Shown here: piece by piece, positions 53,742-62,422 of the stretch
Position numbering within the stretch: position 1 is the stretch's first letter
Layout: each line of letters begins with the position of its first letter
Assembly (NCBI RefSeq): GCF_947499065.1
Contig: NZ_CANMMT010000006.1
Span: forward strand, 62,001-126,000
Reading direction: 5' to 3'
Source: an uncultured Tenacibaculum sp.
GTDB lineage: Bacteria; Bacteroidota; Bacteroidia; Flavobacteriales; Flavobacteriaceae
Length of the DNA: 64,000 bases
Notes under the pieces: model-generated
Database searches by the model: none
The model's input: only the letters and a program-made list of their open reading frames with translations
Told to the model about the DNA's origin: nothing
Translations under genes and position numbers: made by a program

Positions 53742-53772
53742 TTTGTAGAATTAAAAATACCTTCTATATTTG
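53742..53772 (+). promoter_or_regulatory. Promoter of the tRNA pair
   Basis: TTTG (53742-53745), a 19-nt spacer and TATATTTG (53765-53772) form a full-consensus promoter. Expected transcription start is about 22 nt before tRNA-Lys. Confidence 0.8.
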
Positions 53773-53798
53773 CACCCGCTAACGCGAAAAAAAACAAT

Positions 53799-53871
53799 GA
53801 CCGGGTAGCTCAGTTGGTAGAGCATCTCCCTTTTAAGGAGAGGGTCCTGGGTTCGAGCCCCAGCCCGGTCA
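53799..53871 (+). tRNA. tRNA-Lys (anticodon TTT)
   Basis: A 73-nt cloverleaf with acceptor GACCGGG / CCCGGTC, discriminator A, anticodon stem TCTCC / GGAGA, anticodon TTT at 53832-53834 and T-loop GTTCGAG. CCA is not encoded. Confidence 0.97.
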
Positions 53872-53916
53872 CAAGTTTTTTAGAGTTTATCAGATTAGAT
53901 AAATTTGAAAAGCTCT

Positions 53917-53999
53917 GGGGAGATTCCAGAGCGGCCAAATGGGACGGACTGTAACTCCGTTGTCTTACGACTTCGCAGGTTCGAATCCTGCTCTCCCCA
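53917..53999 (+). tRNA. tRNA-Tyr (anticodon GTA)
   Basis: An 83-nt tRNA with acceptor GGGGAGA / TCTCCCC, anticodon stem ACGGA / TCCGT, anticodon GTA at 53951-53953, a long variable arm as expected for bacterial tRNA-Tyr, and T-loop GTTCGAA. CCA is not encoded. It is 45 nt after tRNA-Lys and probably on the same transcript. Confidence 0.97.
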
Positions 54000-54003
54000 C
54001 AAG

Positions 54004-54028
54004 CCTCAGTTTTTACTGAGGTTTTTTT
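54004..54028 (+). terminator. Terminator after the tRNA pair
   Basis: Stem CCTCAGT / ACTGAGG with loop TTTT and seven T, starting 5 nt after tRNA-Tyr. Confidence 0.88.
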
Positions 54029-54041
54029 GTGTTCTAAAATG

Positions 54042-54077
54042 ATTTGTTTAACTTTTTTGATTATTTGTTAAACAAAT
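54042..54077. promoter_or_regulatory. Inverted repeat upstream of the TonB receptor
   Basis: ATTTGTTTAAC (54042-54052) and GTTAAACAAAT (54067-54077) are perfect 11-bp arms with a 14-nt spacer. The right arm starts at the end of a candidate -33 TTTG (54064-54067), which lies 22 nt before TAGCTTTA (54090-54097). Position suits a repressor site. Confidence 0.45.
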
Positions 54078-54109
54078 TGTATTTTAGCATAGCTTTAAAT
54101 TTCTGATAT

Positions 54110-56509
54110 ATGAAACGTATACTTGTATTGTGGTTGATATTTCAAACATTTTTAACCGTAGGTCAAAATCTAGGAGAAATTTCAGGGAGAATAATTGATT
54201 CTAAAACAAGAGAAACAATTCCTTATGTAAATGTATTGGTTTATGGTACTTCAGTAGGTGCTGTTTCTGATGATGAAGGTAATTTTAGGATAACTAACGT
54301 TCCTTTAGGTTACAACAAGCTACAAGTTTCATTTGTAGGTTACCAATCGTTAATTACAGATGAATATTTAGTTACTAAAGACAATTCTCCTTACATAACA
54401 GTAGTGCTGAAAGAAAATTCAACAACATTAAAAGAAGTTGAGGTTAAGGCAAACTTATTTAAAAAATCAATAGAGAGTCCTCTATCATTACAAACATTAG
54501 GTGTTGCAGAAATAGAGAAAAACCCAGGGGGAAATAGAGATGTTTTAAAAGTAATTCAATCTTTTCCTGGAGTGGCTTCAAATCCAGGATTTAGAAACGA
54601 TATCATTATTAGAGGAGGAGCAACATCAGAAAATAAATTTTATTTAGATGGGATTGAAGTACCGGTAATAAATCACTTTCAAACACAAGGAGCTACAGGA
54701 GGACCTGTTGGGGTAATGAATGCAGATTTAATTAGAAAAGTAGATTTTTATTCTAGTGCTTTTCCTGCAAATAGAGGTAGTACATTGAGTTCGGTTATAG
54801 AATTTACTCAGAAAGTTGGAAATAAAAAATCGCTGAATACAAGAGCTACTTTAGGAACTTCAGATGCAGGAATTACATTAGACGGTCCTATTGGTGATAA
54901 AACCACTTTTATGTTATCTGTGCGTCAATCGTATCTTCAGTTTTTATTCAAACTGATAAAACTACCTTTTTTACCAACGTATAATGATTTTCAATTAAAT
55001 GTAAAATCTGAATTAACTAAAAATAGCGAGTTGTCAATTATAGCATTAGGTGCTATAGATGATTTTGAGTTAAATGAAACGGTAAACGATGGAGAAACAG
55101 ATGAAGAAACTATAAAACGAAATAAAGTAATATTAAATACAGTGCCAGTAAATAGTCAATGGAATTATACTGTTGGAGCTAGTTATAAATATTTTGCTGA
55201 AGAAGCTACACATTTAGTGGTTTTAAGTAGAAATGAACTTAAAAATAAGGCTGTAAAGTATTTTATGAATGAAGAGATAGCTCCAAATTTATTATTGAAT
55301 TATAGCTCAAAAGAAACAGAAACAAAGTTTAGATATGAGTTGAATTTAGATGCTAAAAACAATTATAAAATAAACATAGGTTCAAATTTTGAAACAGCGA
55401 CATATTTAAACAACACTTATAGGAAAGTAGCAAATAGTCAAGGAGTTTTTGAAGATGTTTTTAATTCAGAAATAGATTTTATTAAATATGGTGTTTTCGG
55501 TCAGATTTCAAAGGAATATTTAGATAATAAATTAGGAATATCTTTTGGTTTTAGATTGGATGGTGTGGATTATAATAGTGAAATGAGAAATGTATTTAAC
55601 CAGTTTTCACCTAGACTTTCTTTGAATTATTTGTTAACAGATAAATGGTCAGTAAATGGATCTATTGGACGATATTATCAATTGCCATCTTATACTGTTT
55701 TGGGGTTTAAGAATAATGCAGGTGAGTTTGTAAATAAAAAAGGATTAAAATATATACAATCAAATCATTTAGTAGCAGGTTTATCGTATAAACCAAATAC
55801 AAGTTCTAAAGTTACTTTTGAAGCGTTTCATAAGTCTTATGATAATTATCCATTTTCGGTAAGGAATCAAATAAGTTTAGCAAATTTAGGAGATGATTTT
55901 GGTATTGTAGGGAATGAAGAAGTAGTCTCTAATTCGCAAGGAAGGTCTTATGGTTTTGAGTTTTTAGCTCAAAAAAAATCGTATGATGGTTTATATGGAA
56001 TTGCATCTTATACATTTGTAAGAAGTGAATTTAAAAATGCGTTAGGACAATACATACCGTCTACTTGGGATAATAGACATCTAATAACTATTACAGCGGG
56101 AAAAAAACTGAAGAAAAACTGGGAGATTGGTACTAAGTTTAGATTGGTAGGAGGAAAGCCTTTTACTCCTTATAATTTAAATGCATCGTCGTTAATATCA
56201 AATTATGATGTTAGAAATGGAGGTGTTTTAGATTATACTAAATTAAATGAAGAACGTTTGGATACTTACACACAATTAGATTTTAGAGTAGATAAGACGT
56301 GGTATTTAAAAAGGGCAGCTATAAATTTATATTTAGATATACAGAATGTTTATGCTAGTAGCTCTAAGCAACGTCCTTTTTTATTGCCAACAGAAGATCA
56401 AAATGGAAGGGTTACAGATCCTAATGATAGTTCAAGGTATCTTTTAGAAGAAGTAGAGAGTACTACTGGTAGAGCTTTGCCAAGAATTGGAGTTATTGTA
56501 GATTTTTAA
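54110..56509 (+). CDS. TonB-dependent receptor with carboxypeptidase-regulatory-like domain
   Basis: The 799-residue precursor has signal peptide 1-19 and a CarboxypepD_reg-like domain at about 22-110 ('GEISGRIIDSKTRETIPYVNV'). The plug domain follows from about 115 ('GGNRDVLKVIQSFPGVASNPGFRNDIIIRGG'-type region), then a 22-strand barrel ending in the usual aromatic residue ('IGVIVDF'). There is no SusD partner, so it is not a glycan uptake pair. Substrate is unknown. The upstream inverted repeat suggests control by a repressor. An exported C1 peptidase gene follows 62 nt downstream, which may point to peptide uptake. Confidence 0.93.
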   Translation: MKRILVLWLIFQTFLTVGQNLGEISGRIIDSKTRETIPYVNVLVYGTSVGAVSDDEGNFRITNVPLGYNKLQVSFVGYQSLITDEYLVTKDNSPYITVVLKENSTTLKEVEVKANLFKKSIESPLSLQTLGVAEIEKNPGGNRDVLKVIQSFPGVASNPGFRNDIIIRGGATSENKFYLDGIEVPVINHFQTQGATGGPVGVMNADLIRKVDFYSSAFPANRGSTLSSVIEFTQKVGNKKSLNTRATLGTSDAGITLDGPIGDKTTFMLSVRQSYLQFLFKLIKLPFLPTYNDFQLNVKSELTKNSELSIIALGAIDDFELNETVNDGETDEETIKRNKVILNTVPVNSQWNYTVGASYKYFAEEATHLVVLSRNELKNKAVKYFMNEEIAPNLLLNYSSKETETKFRYELNLDAKNNYKINIGSNFETATYLNNTYRKVANSQGVFEDVFNSEIDFIKYGVFGQISKEYLDNKLGISFGFRLDGVDYNSEMRNVFNQFSPRLSLNYLLTDKWSVNGSIGRYYQLPSYTVLGFKNNAGEFVNKKGLKYIQSNHLVAGLSYKPNTSSKVTFEAFHKSYDNYPFSVRNQISLANLGDDFGIVGNEEVVSNSQGRSYGFEFLAQKKSYDGLYGIASYTFVRSEFKNALGQYIPSTWDNRHLITITAGKKLKKNWEIGTKFRLVGGKPFTPYNLNASSLISNYDVRNGGVLDYTKLNEERLDTYTQLDFRVDKTWYLKRAAINLYLDIQNVYASSSKQRPFLLPTEDQNGRVTDPNDSSRYLLEEVESTTGRALPRIGVIVDF

Positions 56510-56571
56510 GAGTGTGAAATTTTTAATGATAGTTAAAAAATGTAAATTGCTCAGAAATTAAAAATAACCTC

Positions 56572-57684
56572 ATGAAAAAAATCTTAGTAGCTGGAGCTTT
56601 TGCAGTTCTTAGTATTGGTTCAATTAAAGCACAGAAATATCAATTTAAAGAAATAAAAGATATAGAGAATACTCAAGTAAAGAGTCAAGGTAGAACCGGT
56701 ACTTGTTGGAGTTTTTCTACAACTTCTTTTTTAGAATCAGAAATTATACGTTTAACAGGTAAGGATATTGATTTATCAGAAATGTATACAGTGCGTAATA
56801 CGTATTCAGATAAGGCAAATAATTATTTATATCGTCAAGGAAAGGCACAATTTAGTGAGGGAGGTTTAGGGCATGATGTTATCAATTCAGTAGCAAAGTA
56901 CGGATTGGTGCCAGAAACTGTTTTTACAGGGTTAGAAATAGGGCAAGACAGGCATAATCATGCAGAACTAGTAGCGGTTTTAAAAGCAATGTTAGATGCT
57001 TATATTAAAAACCCTGCAAGAGAGTTAAGTCCAAGATGGCGTAAAGCTACAGAGGGAGTTTTAGATGTGTATTTAGGAGAGAATAAAAAAGAGTTTACTT
57101 TTGAGGGAAAAACATATACACCAAAAAGTTTTGCAGAGTATGTGAAAATAGATCCATCAAACTATGTGACCTTAACATCTTTTGAACATGCAAAGAAGTA
57201 TGACAAATTTGTATTGAATATTCCAGATAATTTCTCAAACGGAATGTTTTATAATGTGTCTTTAGATGAATTGGTAAAAGTTACTGAAGATGCTGTGGAA
57301 AAAGGATATACTATTGAATTAGATTGTGATGTCTCTGAAAAAACATTTTCATCAAAAAATGGAGTAGCAATTATACCGGAAAGCAGTGCTGATGCAAAGA
57401 AAGGATTGACAGAAATTGTAAAAGAAAAGAAAATAACTCCAAGTTTACGTCAGGCTGAATTTGAAAACTTTAATACAACTGATGATCATTTAATGCACAT
57501 TGTTGGTTTAGTTAAAGATCAAAAAGGAAATAAGTATTTTAAAGTAAAAAACTCTTGGGGAACTAATCAAGGAAATAACGGATATGTTTACATGTCAATT
57601 CCTTATTTTAAATTAAAAACAATATCAGTTTTATTACATAAAGATGGAATTTCAAAAGATTTAAAAAATAAATTGAAAATCTAA
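56572..57684 (+). CDS. Exported C1 family peptidase (bleomycin hydrolase/PepC-like)
   Basis: The 370-residue precursor has signal peptide MKKILVAGAFAVLSIGSIKA. The papain-type catalytic set is complete: oxyanion Q39, nucleophile C45 in 'SQGRTGTCWSF', H309 in 'DDHLMHIVG' and N324 in 'KVKNSWG'. PepC and bleomycin hydrolase are cytosolic in most organisms, and this form is exported and shorter (about 350 mature residues against 440-450). It probably acts as a periplasmic aminopeptidase. It follows the TonB receptor by 62 nt and ends at a hairpin terminator. Confidence 0.92.
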   Translation: MKKILVAGAFAVLSIGSIKAQKYQFKEIKDIENTQVKSQGRTGTCWSFSTTSFLESEIIRLTGKDIDLSEMYTVRNTYSDKANNYLYRQGKAQFSEGGLGHDVINSVAKYGLVPETVFTGLEIGQDRHNHAELVAVLKAMLDAYIKNPARELSPRWRKATEGVLDVYLGENKKEFTFEGKTYTPKSFAEYVKIDPSNYVTLTSFEHAKKYDKFVLNIPDNFSNGMFYNVSLDELVKVTEDAVEKGYTIELDCDVSEKTFSSKNGVAIIPESSADAKKGLTEIVKEKKITPSLRQAEFENFNTTDDHLMHIVGLVKDQKGNKYFKVKNSWGTNQGNNGYVYMSIPYFKLKTISVLLHKDGISKDLKNKLKI

Positions 57685-57712
57685 AAAAGAGATATAAACT
57701 TTTAGTAAAAAT

Positions 57713-57748
57713 AAAACCTCGAGCAATTAGCTTCGAGGTTTTGTTTTT
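57713..57748 (+). terminator. Terminator after the C1 peptidase
   Basis: Stem AAAACCTCGA / TCGAGGTTTT with a 10-nt loop, then G and five T, 29 nt past the stop. Confidence 0.8.
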
Positions 57749-57802
57749 ATTGAGTAATGCGGGAATTTTGTATCTTCCCCGAGTTAACAAAAATCAATTT
57801 AT

Positions 57803-59254
57803 ATGGAAGAAAAGAAGAAGCAGGATGAAAATGTGGAGCAATCGAAGCAGGCTGTTGAAAAGAATGCGAAAGGCTTGTGGGAAAACTCAATAATATTTTT
57901 AAAAGAATTACTAGATTTTCGTCATGATACTGATCAAGAAGCTACAATAGAAGCTATAAAAAGTGATATTCCTTTAAAAGGAGCAACTGCATGGATTTTA
58001 ATTTGCTCAATATTTATAGCTTCGATAGGTTTAAATGCAAATTCAACAGCAGTAGTTATTGGAGCCATGTTAATATCTCCTCTAATGGGACCAATTTTAG
58101 GTGTAGGGATGTCTATTGCTATAAATGATATTGATACACTTAAGAAATCGTTAATCAATTTAGCAACAATGATTGTGTTAAGTTTGTTAACGGCTTTCTT
58201 ATTCTTCGCTATTTTTCCTTTAAAAGAAGAAACTTCTGAGCTTTTAGGAAGGGTAAAACCAGATATACGAGATGTATTGATAGCCTTTTTTGGAGGGTTG
58301 GCTTTAATAATAGCACGTACTAAAAAAGGAACTATTGCATCGGTAATATTTGGAGTAGCAATTGCTACAGCTTTAATGCCACCTTTATGTACTGCAGGTT
58401 ATGGGTTAGCTATAGGTAATTACGATTACTTTTTAGGAGCAATGTATTTGTTTACAATCAATACTATTTTTATTGCTTTGGCAACCTTTGTAGTATTGAA
58501 ATTGTTACGTTTTACAATGATCCGTTATGTGAATTCTGTAGAAAGAAAAAGAATTGCACGTTTAGCTTCATTTGTTGCAGTGTTAGTAATGGTACCAGCA
58601 GTTTTTACATTTATCAATGTGTATAATGAAAGTATTATAAATGCAAATTATAAGAAGTTTTTAAAAGAAGAAATTGATTCTAATAAAGATTTATGGTTAC
58701 AACGTGAGAAGTTGGATAGAGGAGAGAAAAAGATTAGTTTATTTTTCAATGGAGATGTTAACGATGCGACTAAAACATTTTTAAGAAATGAATTGAAATC
58801 ATACCCAAGAATTGATACTTATGAATTACTTATTAATGAAAATAAAGCGCGTAGTGTAGATAGGGTAGTAGATGCATATGATAGAGCTATTGTTGAATTG
58901 GATCAAAAGGATAATGTAATAAAAGGATTGCACAAGGAAATAGAGGAGCTAAAATCAACTATTACTGGATTAAATCAACGAATAGAAAAAGATGCTTTAA
59001 ATAGAGATAAGAACTCTGTGCCGTTTAGTACAATAGCTAAAGATGCTAAGATTAGGTATAATGATATTAAGGGTATCAGTTTTGCGAAAATATTAAGTTC
59101 TAAAGATTTTATTAAAATAGATACTATTCCAGAGTTGTCAATTACTTGGGATAAAAAAATAAAAGATTCGGTTGTTAATGCAAAAGAAAAAGAATTGAGA
59201 GCATGGCTTCAAAAAGAACTTAAATTAGATACGTTAATAATTAAGAAAAAATAA
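57803..59254 (+). CDS. DUF389 family membrane protein with C-terminal coiled coil
   Basis: This 483-residue protein has a DUF389 core at about 65-265 with six or so membrane helices, including the family blocks 'NSTAVVIGAMLISPLMGPILG' region and 'ALMPPLCTAGYGLAIGNY'. The C-terminal 200 residues are soluble: a mixed alpha/beta stretch (275-350), a coiled coil at about 354-400 ('LDQKDNVIKGLHKEIEELK') and a final domain. The family's transport or sensing function is not established. It stands alone, with a bidirectional terminator after it. Confidence 0.9.
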   Translation: MEEKKKQDENVEQSKQAVEKNAKGLWENSIIFLKELLDFRHDTDQEATIEAIKSDIPLKGATAWILICSIFIASIGLNANSTAVVIGAMLISPLMGPILGVGMSIAINDIDTLKKSLINLATMIVLSLLTAFLFFAIFPLKEETSELLGRVKPDIRDVLIAFFGGLALIIARTKKGTIASVIFGVAIATALMPPLCTAGYGLAIGNYDYFLGAMYLFTINTIFIALATFVVLKLLRFTMIRYVNSVERKRIARLASFVAVLVMVPAVFTFINVYNESIINANYKKFLKEEIDSNKDLWLQREKLDRGEKKISLFFNGDVNDATKTFLRNELKSYPRIDTYELLINENKARSVDRVVDAYDRAIVELDQKDNVIKGLHKEIEELKSTITGLNQRIEKDALNRDKNSVPFSTIAKDAKIRYNDIKGISFAKILSSKDFIKIDTIPELSITWDKKIKDSVVNAKEKELRAWLQKELKLDTLIIKKK

Positions 59255-59281
59255 TTTGATTTGTATTTATTTAGTTAATAA

Positions 59282-59313
59282 AAAAAACCGAGCATTATTG
59301 CTCGGTTTTTTTA
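59282..59313. terminator. Bidirectional terminator between DUF389 and the Spy-like gene
   Basis: Stem AAAAAACCGAGCA / TGCTCGGTTTTTT with loop TTAT. It serves the plus-strand gene ending at 59254 and the minus-strand gene ending at 59311. Confidence 0.9.
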
Positions 59314-59763
59314 TTTTCTCCCCCTTTTTCTTTTATACTTTTTGAATAGGCTACGATGAAAGTCGTGTTCTGCCATTTCTAAAGCTAAAATCTTTTTATA
59401 AGGAAGTATTTTTGAAATCTTATTATGAAACTTAGCTTTGATTTCATAACGTTGTCTATTAATCGTTCTAATGTTTTTTAGAATTTCTTTAGATTCTTTC
59501 TCAGAAAGATTTTCAATACCACCATTTTCTTTGATTCTTTTCCTAATGCTTACTCTTTCTTCACGATGAAGATCTATCATGTTCTTGTCATATTTATTAT
59601 AAATAGGCCAAAATTTTTCTGCTTCACTAGCTGTTAAATCTAGTTTTTTAGTAAGAAAAGAAACTTTGTAAAGTCTAATTTTTTCATTGCTTTTTTTAAA
59701 CTGAGCGTTTGCTGTTGTAGCAAAGAAGCTCAAAGCTATAAGTGTTAATATTAATTTTCTCAT
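59311..59763 (-). CDS. Periplasmic Spy/CpxP-like sensor of the ECF sigma operon
   Basis: The 150-residue precursor has signal peptide MRKLILTLIALSFFATTANA. The mature protein is almost all helix and very basic, with an LTxxE-type motif 'LDLTASEAEKFWPIYNKY' and a second helix pair, like Spy/CpxP chaperone-sensors. In flavobacteria such proteins are found at the end of ECF sigma operons and are called sensors of the sigma factor. Its start is 1 nt past the stop of the membrane anti-sigma candidate. Role in stress sensing is inferred from fold and operon. Confidence 0.85.
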   Translation of the reverse strand: MRKLILTLIALSFFATTANAQFKKSNEKIRLYKVSFLTKKLDLTASEAEKFWPIYNKYDKNMIDLHREERVSIRKRIKENGGIENLSEKESKEILKNIRTINRQRYEIKAKFHNKISKILPYKKILALEMAEHDFHRSLFKKYKRKRGRK

Positions 59764-59764
59764 A

Positions 59765-60310
59765 TTATTCTAATTCGTTTAAGTAGGTCGAACTGTCTAT
59801 ACCGTTCAAATATTCTTCTAAATTATCATCGCTAATGTCATTAAAAGTGTCACTTTCTAAATCAGTAGTGTTTAACGCTAAAGCTAATTCGTCATCATTA
59901 GTATCACCATATCCATTTTCGTACCAAGCTGATAAATCAGCATCAGAAATGTCATCTATCGTATATATTACACCTTTTCCATTAGTGCTAAAGTAATTTA
60001 AACCTATGAATAGTAATACGGAAGCAGCTGCTGCAATAGGGACTAATTGTAATACTCTTTTACGTAAAGAAATAACTTTTGTTTCCTTAGGTTCTAGACT
60101 GTCAATTTTAGCAAATATATCGTCTTCAATTTTATCAAAATAATTGTTTGGAACTTCAAAGCTATTCTTTTTTGAGAAGCTTTCTGTCTTTATTGAATTC
60201 AATACATCTTCTTCTATACCATCAAAATAATTTTTAGGTGTAGAAAAACCAGTTTGCTTACCAACTTTTTGGTTTATAAAATCTATTTTATTTTTTATCT
60301 CTTTATCCAT
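59765..60310 (-). CDS. Single-pass membrane protein, candidate anti-sigma factor
   Basis: This 181-residue protein has one transmembrane helix at about 86-107. The cytoplasmic side carries two copies of a short motif, 24-40 ('TPKNYFDGIEEDVLNSI') and 53-69 ('VPNNYFDKIEDDIFAKI'). The outer side is very acidic and holds another repeated motif around 118-132 and 157-170 ('DISDADLSAWYENG' and 'DISDDNLEEYLNG'). There is no HxxxCxxC zinc anti-sigma domain. Position between the ECF sigma gene (33 nt upstream) and the Spy-like sensor (1 nt downstream) suggests anti-sigma activity, with the YFDxIExD motifs as candidate sigma contacts. That is inference. Confidence 0.82.
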   Translation of the reverse strand: MDKEIKNKIDFINQKVGKQTGFSTPKNYFDGIEEDVLNSIKTESFSKKNSFEVPNNYFDKIEDDIFAKIDSLEPKETKVISLRKRVLQLVPIAAAASVLLFIGLNYFSTNGKGVIYTIDDISDADLSAWYENGYGDTNDDELALALNTTDLESDTFNDISDDNLEEYLNGIDSSTYLNELE

Positions 60311-60343
60311 CTCACTTCTAAGACCTTATTTTTTGTAAAAGGT

Positions 60344-60889
60344 TTAATTGTAGTTTTTTATAAACTGTTCTATTTTTTTTACAGCAATATGGTATGATGC
60401 TTTTAGAGCACCTACTGATGTTTCTAAAACTTCAGAAATTTGATCGTATTTCATTTCATCAAAATACTTCATGTTAAAAACAAGTTGTTGTTTTTGAGGA
60501 AGTGTAGCAATGGCTTTCTGAAGAATTAATTGAATTTCATCTCCAGAAAACCAATTGTCACTGTCTAGATTAGAAACTAACTGATGCTGATAATCTGTGA
60601 TGTCTATATTTCTTTCCTTGGCTTTTTTATTAATAAAAGTAATAGCTTCATTGGTCGCTATTCTATACATCCAAGAATATAGTTTACTGTTTCCTTTAAA
60701 ATTATTAATGCTTTTAAAAATTTTAATGAAAGTATTCTGTAAAACATCATCTGCATCATCATGACTAATTACAATTTTTCTTATATGCCAATACAATCGC
60801 TCTTTATATTGCGATATCAAATGTTTAAAAGCTACTTCTCTTGTTTTTTGATCTTGTAGCTGCTCTATAAGTGTAATTTCGTCAGTCAA
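60344..60889 (-). CDS. ECF RNA polymerase sigma factor
   Basis: This 181-residue sigma-70 family protein has only regions 2 and 4. Region 2 includes 'DDADDVLQNTFIKIFKSINNF' and 'KLYSWMYRIATNEAI'. Region 4 includes 'LPQKQQLVFNMKYFDEMKYDQISEVLETSVGALKASYHIA'-type HTH (about 130-175). It heads an operon with a membrane anti-sigma candidate and a Spy-like sensor, so it probably answers an envelope signal. A minus-strand -7-like box TATCTTTA lies at 60917-60924. Confidence 0.95.
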   Translation of the reverse strand: MTDEITLIEQLQDQKTREVAFKHLISQYKERLYWHIRKIVISHDDADDVLQNTFIKIFKSINNFKGNSKLYSWMYRIATNEAITFINKKAKERNIDITDYQHQLVSNLDSDNWFSGDEIQLILQKAIATLPQKQQLVFNMKYFDEMKYDQISEVLETSVGALKASYHIAVKKIEQFIKNYN

Positions 60890-60916
60890 CTAAATTTATG
60901 TTTAGCTGTTAGACTT

Positions 60917-60924
60917 TAAAGATA
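60917..60924 (-). promoter_or_regulatory. -7 box for the ECF sigma operon
   Basis: On the minus strand TATCTTTA (TAnnTTTG with A at the last position), 28 nt before the sigma gene start. Confidence 0.4.
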
Positions 60925-60955
60925 ATAAAAGGTTTAAAAAGAATCTATAATTTTT

Positions 60956-62398
60956 TTATTTACGCTTCCTTGAACAACCAAATAAACGTTTTTCTTTAAT
61001 AGTTTCTGAAACTCCTTCAGGAAGCATTTCTTCCCATCCTTCTTCATCATCCTTAATCATTTGTAATACTTTTCTAGAGAAAATATGTAAAATTTCAGGA
61101 TTAAAATCTTGAATGTCTTTTAGTTTACCGTTGTTTTTAAAGAACTTATATAATTCTTTCATTCTAGGGTGAACTTTAAGATTGTCACTAGTAATATATT
61201 CACCAGTTTCTTCATCTTTATAAGGGTACATATATACCTTTAAGTCACGATAGAATAGTTTACCAAAAGCTTCTAAAATACCACCACTTAAATCACGATA
61301 GTATTTCTCATCAAAAATTTGAATAAGGTTGTAAACCCCCATGGCTAATCCCATTCTTTCTTTAGTAAACTCACTAAAGTATTCTACCAGTTTAAAGTAT
61401 TCTTGGTAGTTGGTAATCATTACATTCTGACCTAAAGCACAAAGTAATTCAGCTCTATCTAAGAAATCACGTTCATTAATTTCTCCCTCAGCACGAAGGT
61501 TACTTAATGTTATTTCAAAAATTATTTGTGTTTTCTCAGGGTTTACTTTTTTCTCAGCTAAGAATAATTGTTTAGATCTTTCGAACATATCCATGTTTAC
61601 TTTAGTAACAGGACGGTAGCTACCACGTAAAGCTAAAATATTCTTTTTATAAAGTACTTGAGCAGGTAGTAAGTTATTTCCGTCAGGACCAAACATTACT
61701 GCGTTGGTCATTCCGTTTTTAACCAATTGTAAACTCATTAAACGGTTATCTACATACATAAAACGAGGTCCAGAGAAATTAATCATATCAATTTCTAAAC
61801 GGTCGCTATCTATGTTGTCATAAAAAGATTTTAATAAATCTTTTGGATTATCATTTAAGTAATAGGCACCATAAACTAAGTTTACACCTAAAACACCTAA
61901 AGTTTCTTGTTGCTGTCTGGCGTCAGTTTCTTTAAAACGAAGGTGTAAAATAATTTCGTTATAATCTTCTAATGGGTCTAATTGAAAACGAATACCTACC
62001 CAACCATGACCTTTAAACTTTTTAGTAAAGTTTATAGTTGCTACGGTATTAGCATAACTAAAAAATAATTTATCTGGATGCTTTTGACGATCAAGACGAT
62101 CTTCTATCAAATCCATTTCATGCTTTAACATTTTCTTTAATCGAGGCTCAGTTACATATCTGTTGTCTTCCTCAATACCATAAATAGCATCTGAAAAATC
62201 CTTATCATAAGCACTCATTGCTTTTGCAATAGTACCTGAAGCACCACCGGCTCTAAAAAAATTACGAACAGTTTCTTGACCCGCTCCAATCTCAGCAAAT
62301 GTTCCATAAATATGAGCATTTAGATTGATTTTTAAAGCTTTAGTTCTAGTAGTTGGGACTGTACTTATCTTCTGATCTCCTTTTAGCGTAATTGCCAT
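60956..62398 (-). CDS. Conserved Bacteroidota protein of unknown function
   Basis: I place the start at ATG 62398 (480 residues, 'MAITLKGDQKISTVPTTRT'). An in-frame ATG at 62425 lies inside the -7 box. The protein is soluble, mixed alpha/beta, with no signal peptide or membrane helix. Notable stretches are 'LKINLNAHIYGTFAEIGAGQETVRNFFRAGGASGTIAKAMSAYDK'-type N-terminal region, 'LGVLGVNLVYGAYYLND' and 'MFGPDGNNLLPAQVLYKKN'. Homologues are often labelled as TonB receptors or nicotinate-nucleotide adenylyltransferases, but I see no barrel, plug or HxGH motif to support either. It is divergent from the MBL hydrolase. Confidence 0.88.
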   Translation of the reverse strand: MAITLKGDQKISTVPTTRTKALKINLNAHIYGTFAEIGAGQETVRNFFRAGGASGTIAKAMSAYDKDFSDAIYGIEEDNRYVTEPRLKKMLKHEMDLIEDRLDRQKHPDKLFFSYANTVATINFTKKFKGHGWVGIRFQLDPLEDYNEIILHLRFKETDARQQQETLGVLGVNLVYGAYYLNDNPKDLLKSFYDNIDSDRLEIDMINFSGPRFMYVDNRLMSLQLVKNGMTNAVMFGPDGNNLLPAQVLYKKNILALRGSYRPVTKVNMDMFERSKQLFLAEKKVNPEKTQIIFEITLSNLRAEGEINERDFLDRAELLCALGQNVMITNYQEYFKLVEYFSEFTKERMGLAMGVYNLIQIFDEKYYRDLSGGILEAFGKLFYRDLKVYMYPYKDEETGEYITSDNLKVHPRMKELYKFFKNNGKLKDIQDFNPEILHIFSRKVLQMIKDDEEGWEEMLPEGVSETIKEKRLFGCSRKRK

Positions 62399-62422
62399 TC
62401 TTTTATTTTTAGTTACGTAAAA

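Noticed and set aside
60956..62398. Labels TonB receptor or nicotinate-nucleotide adenylyltransferase for this protein
   Set aside because: No signal peptide, plug, barrel strands or HxGH motif, so I left it as unknown function.
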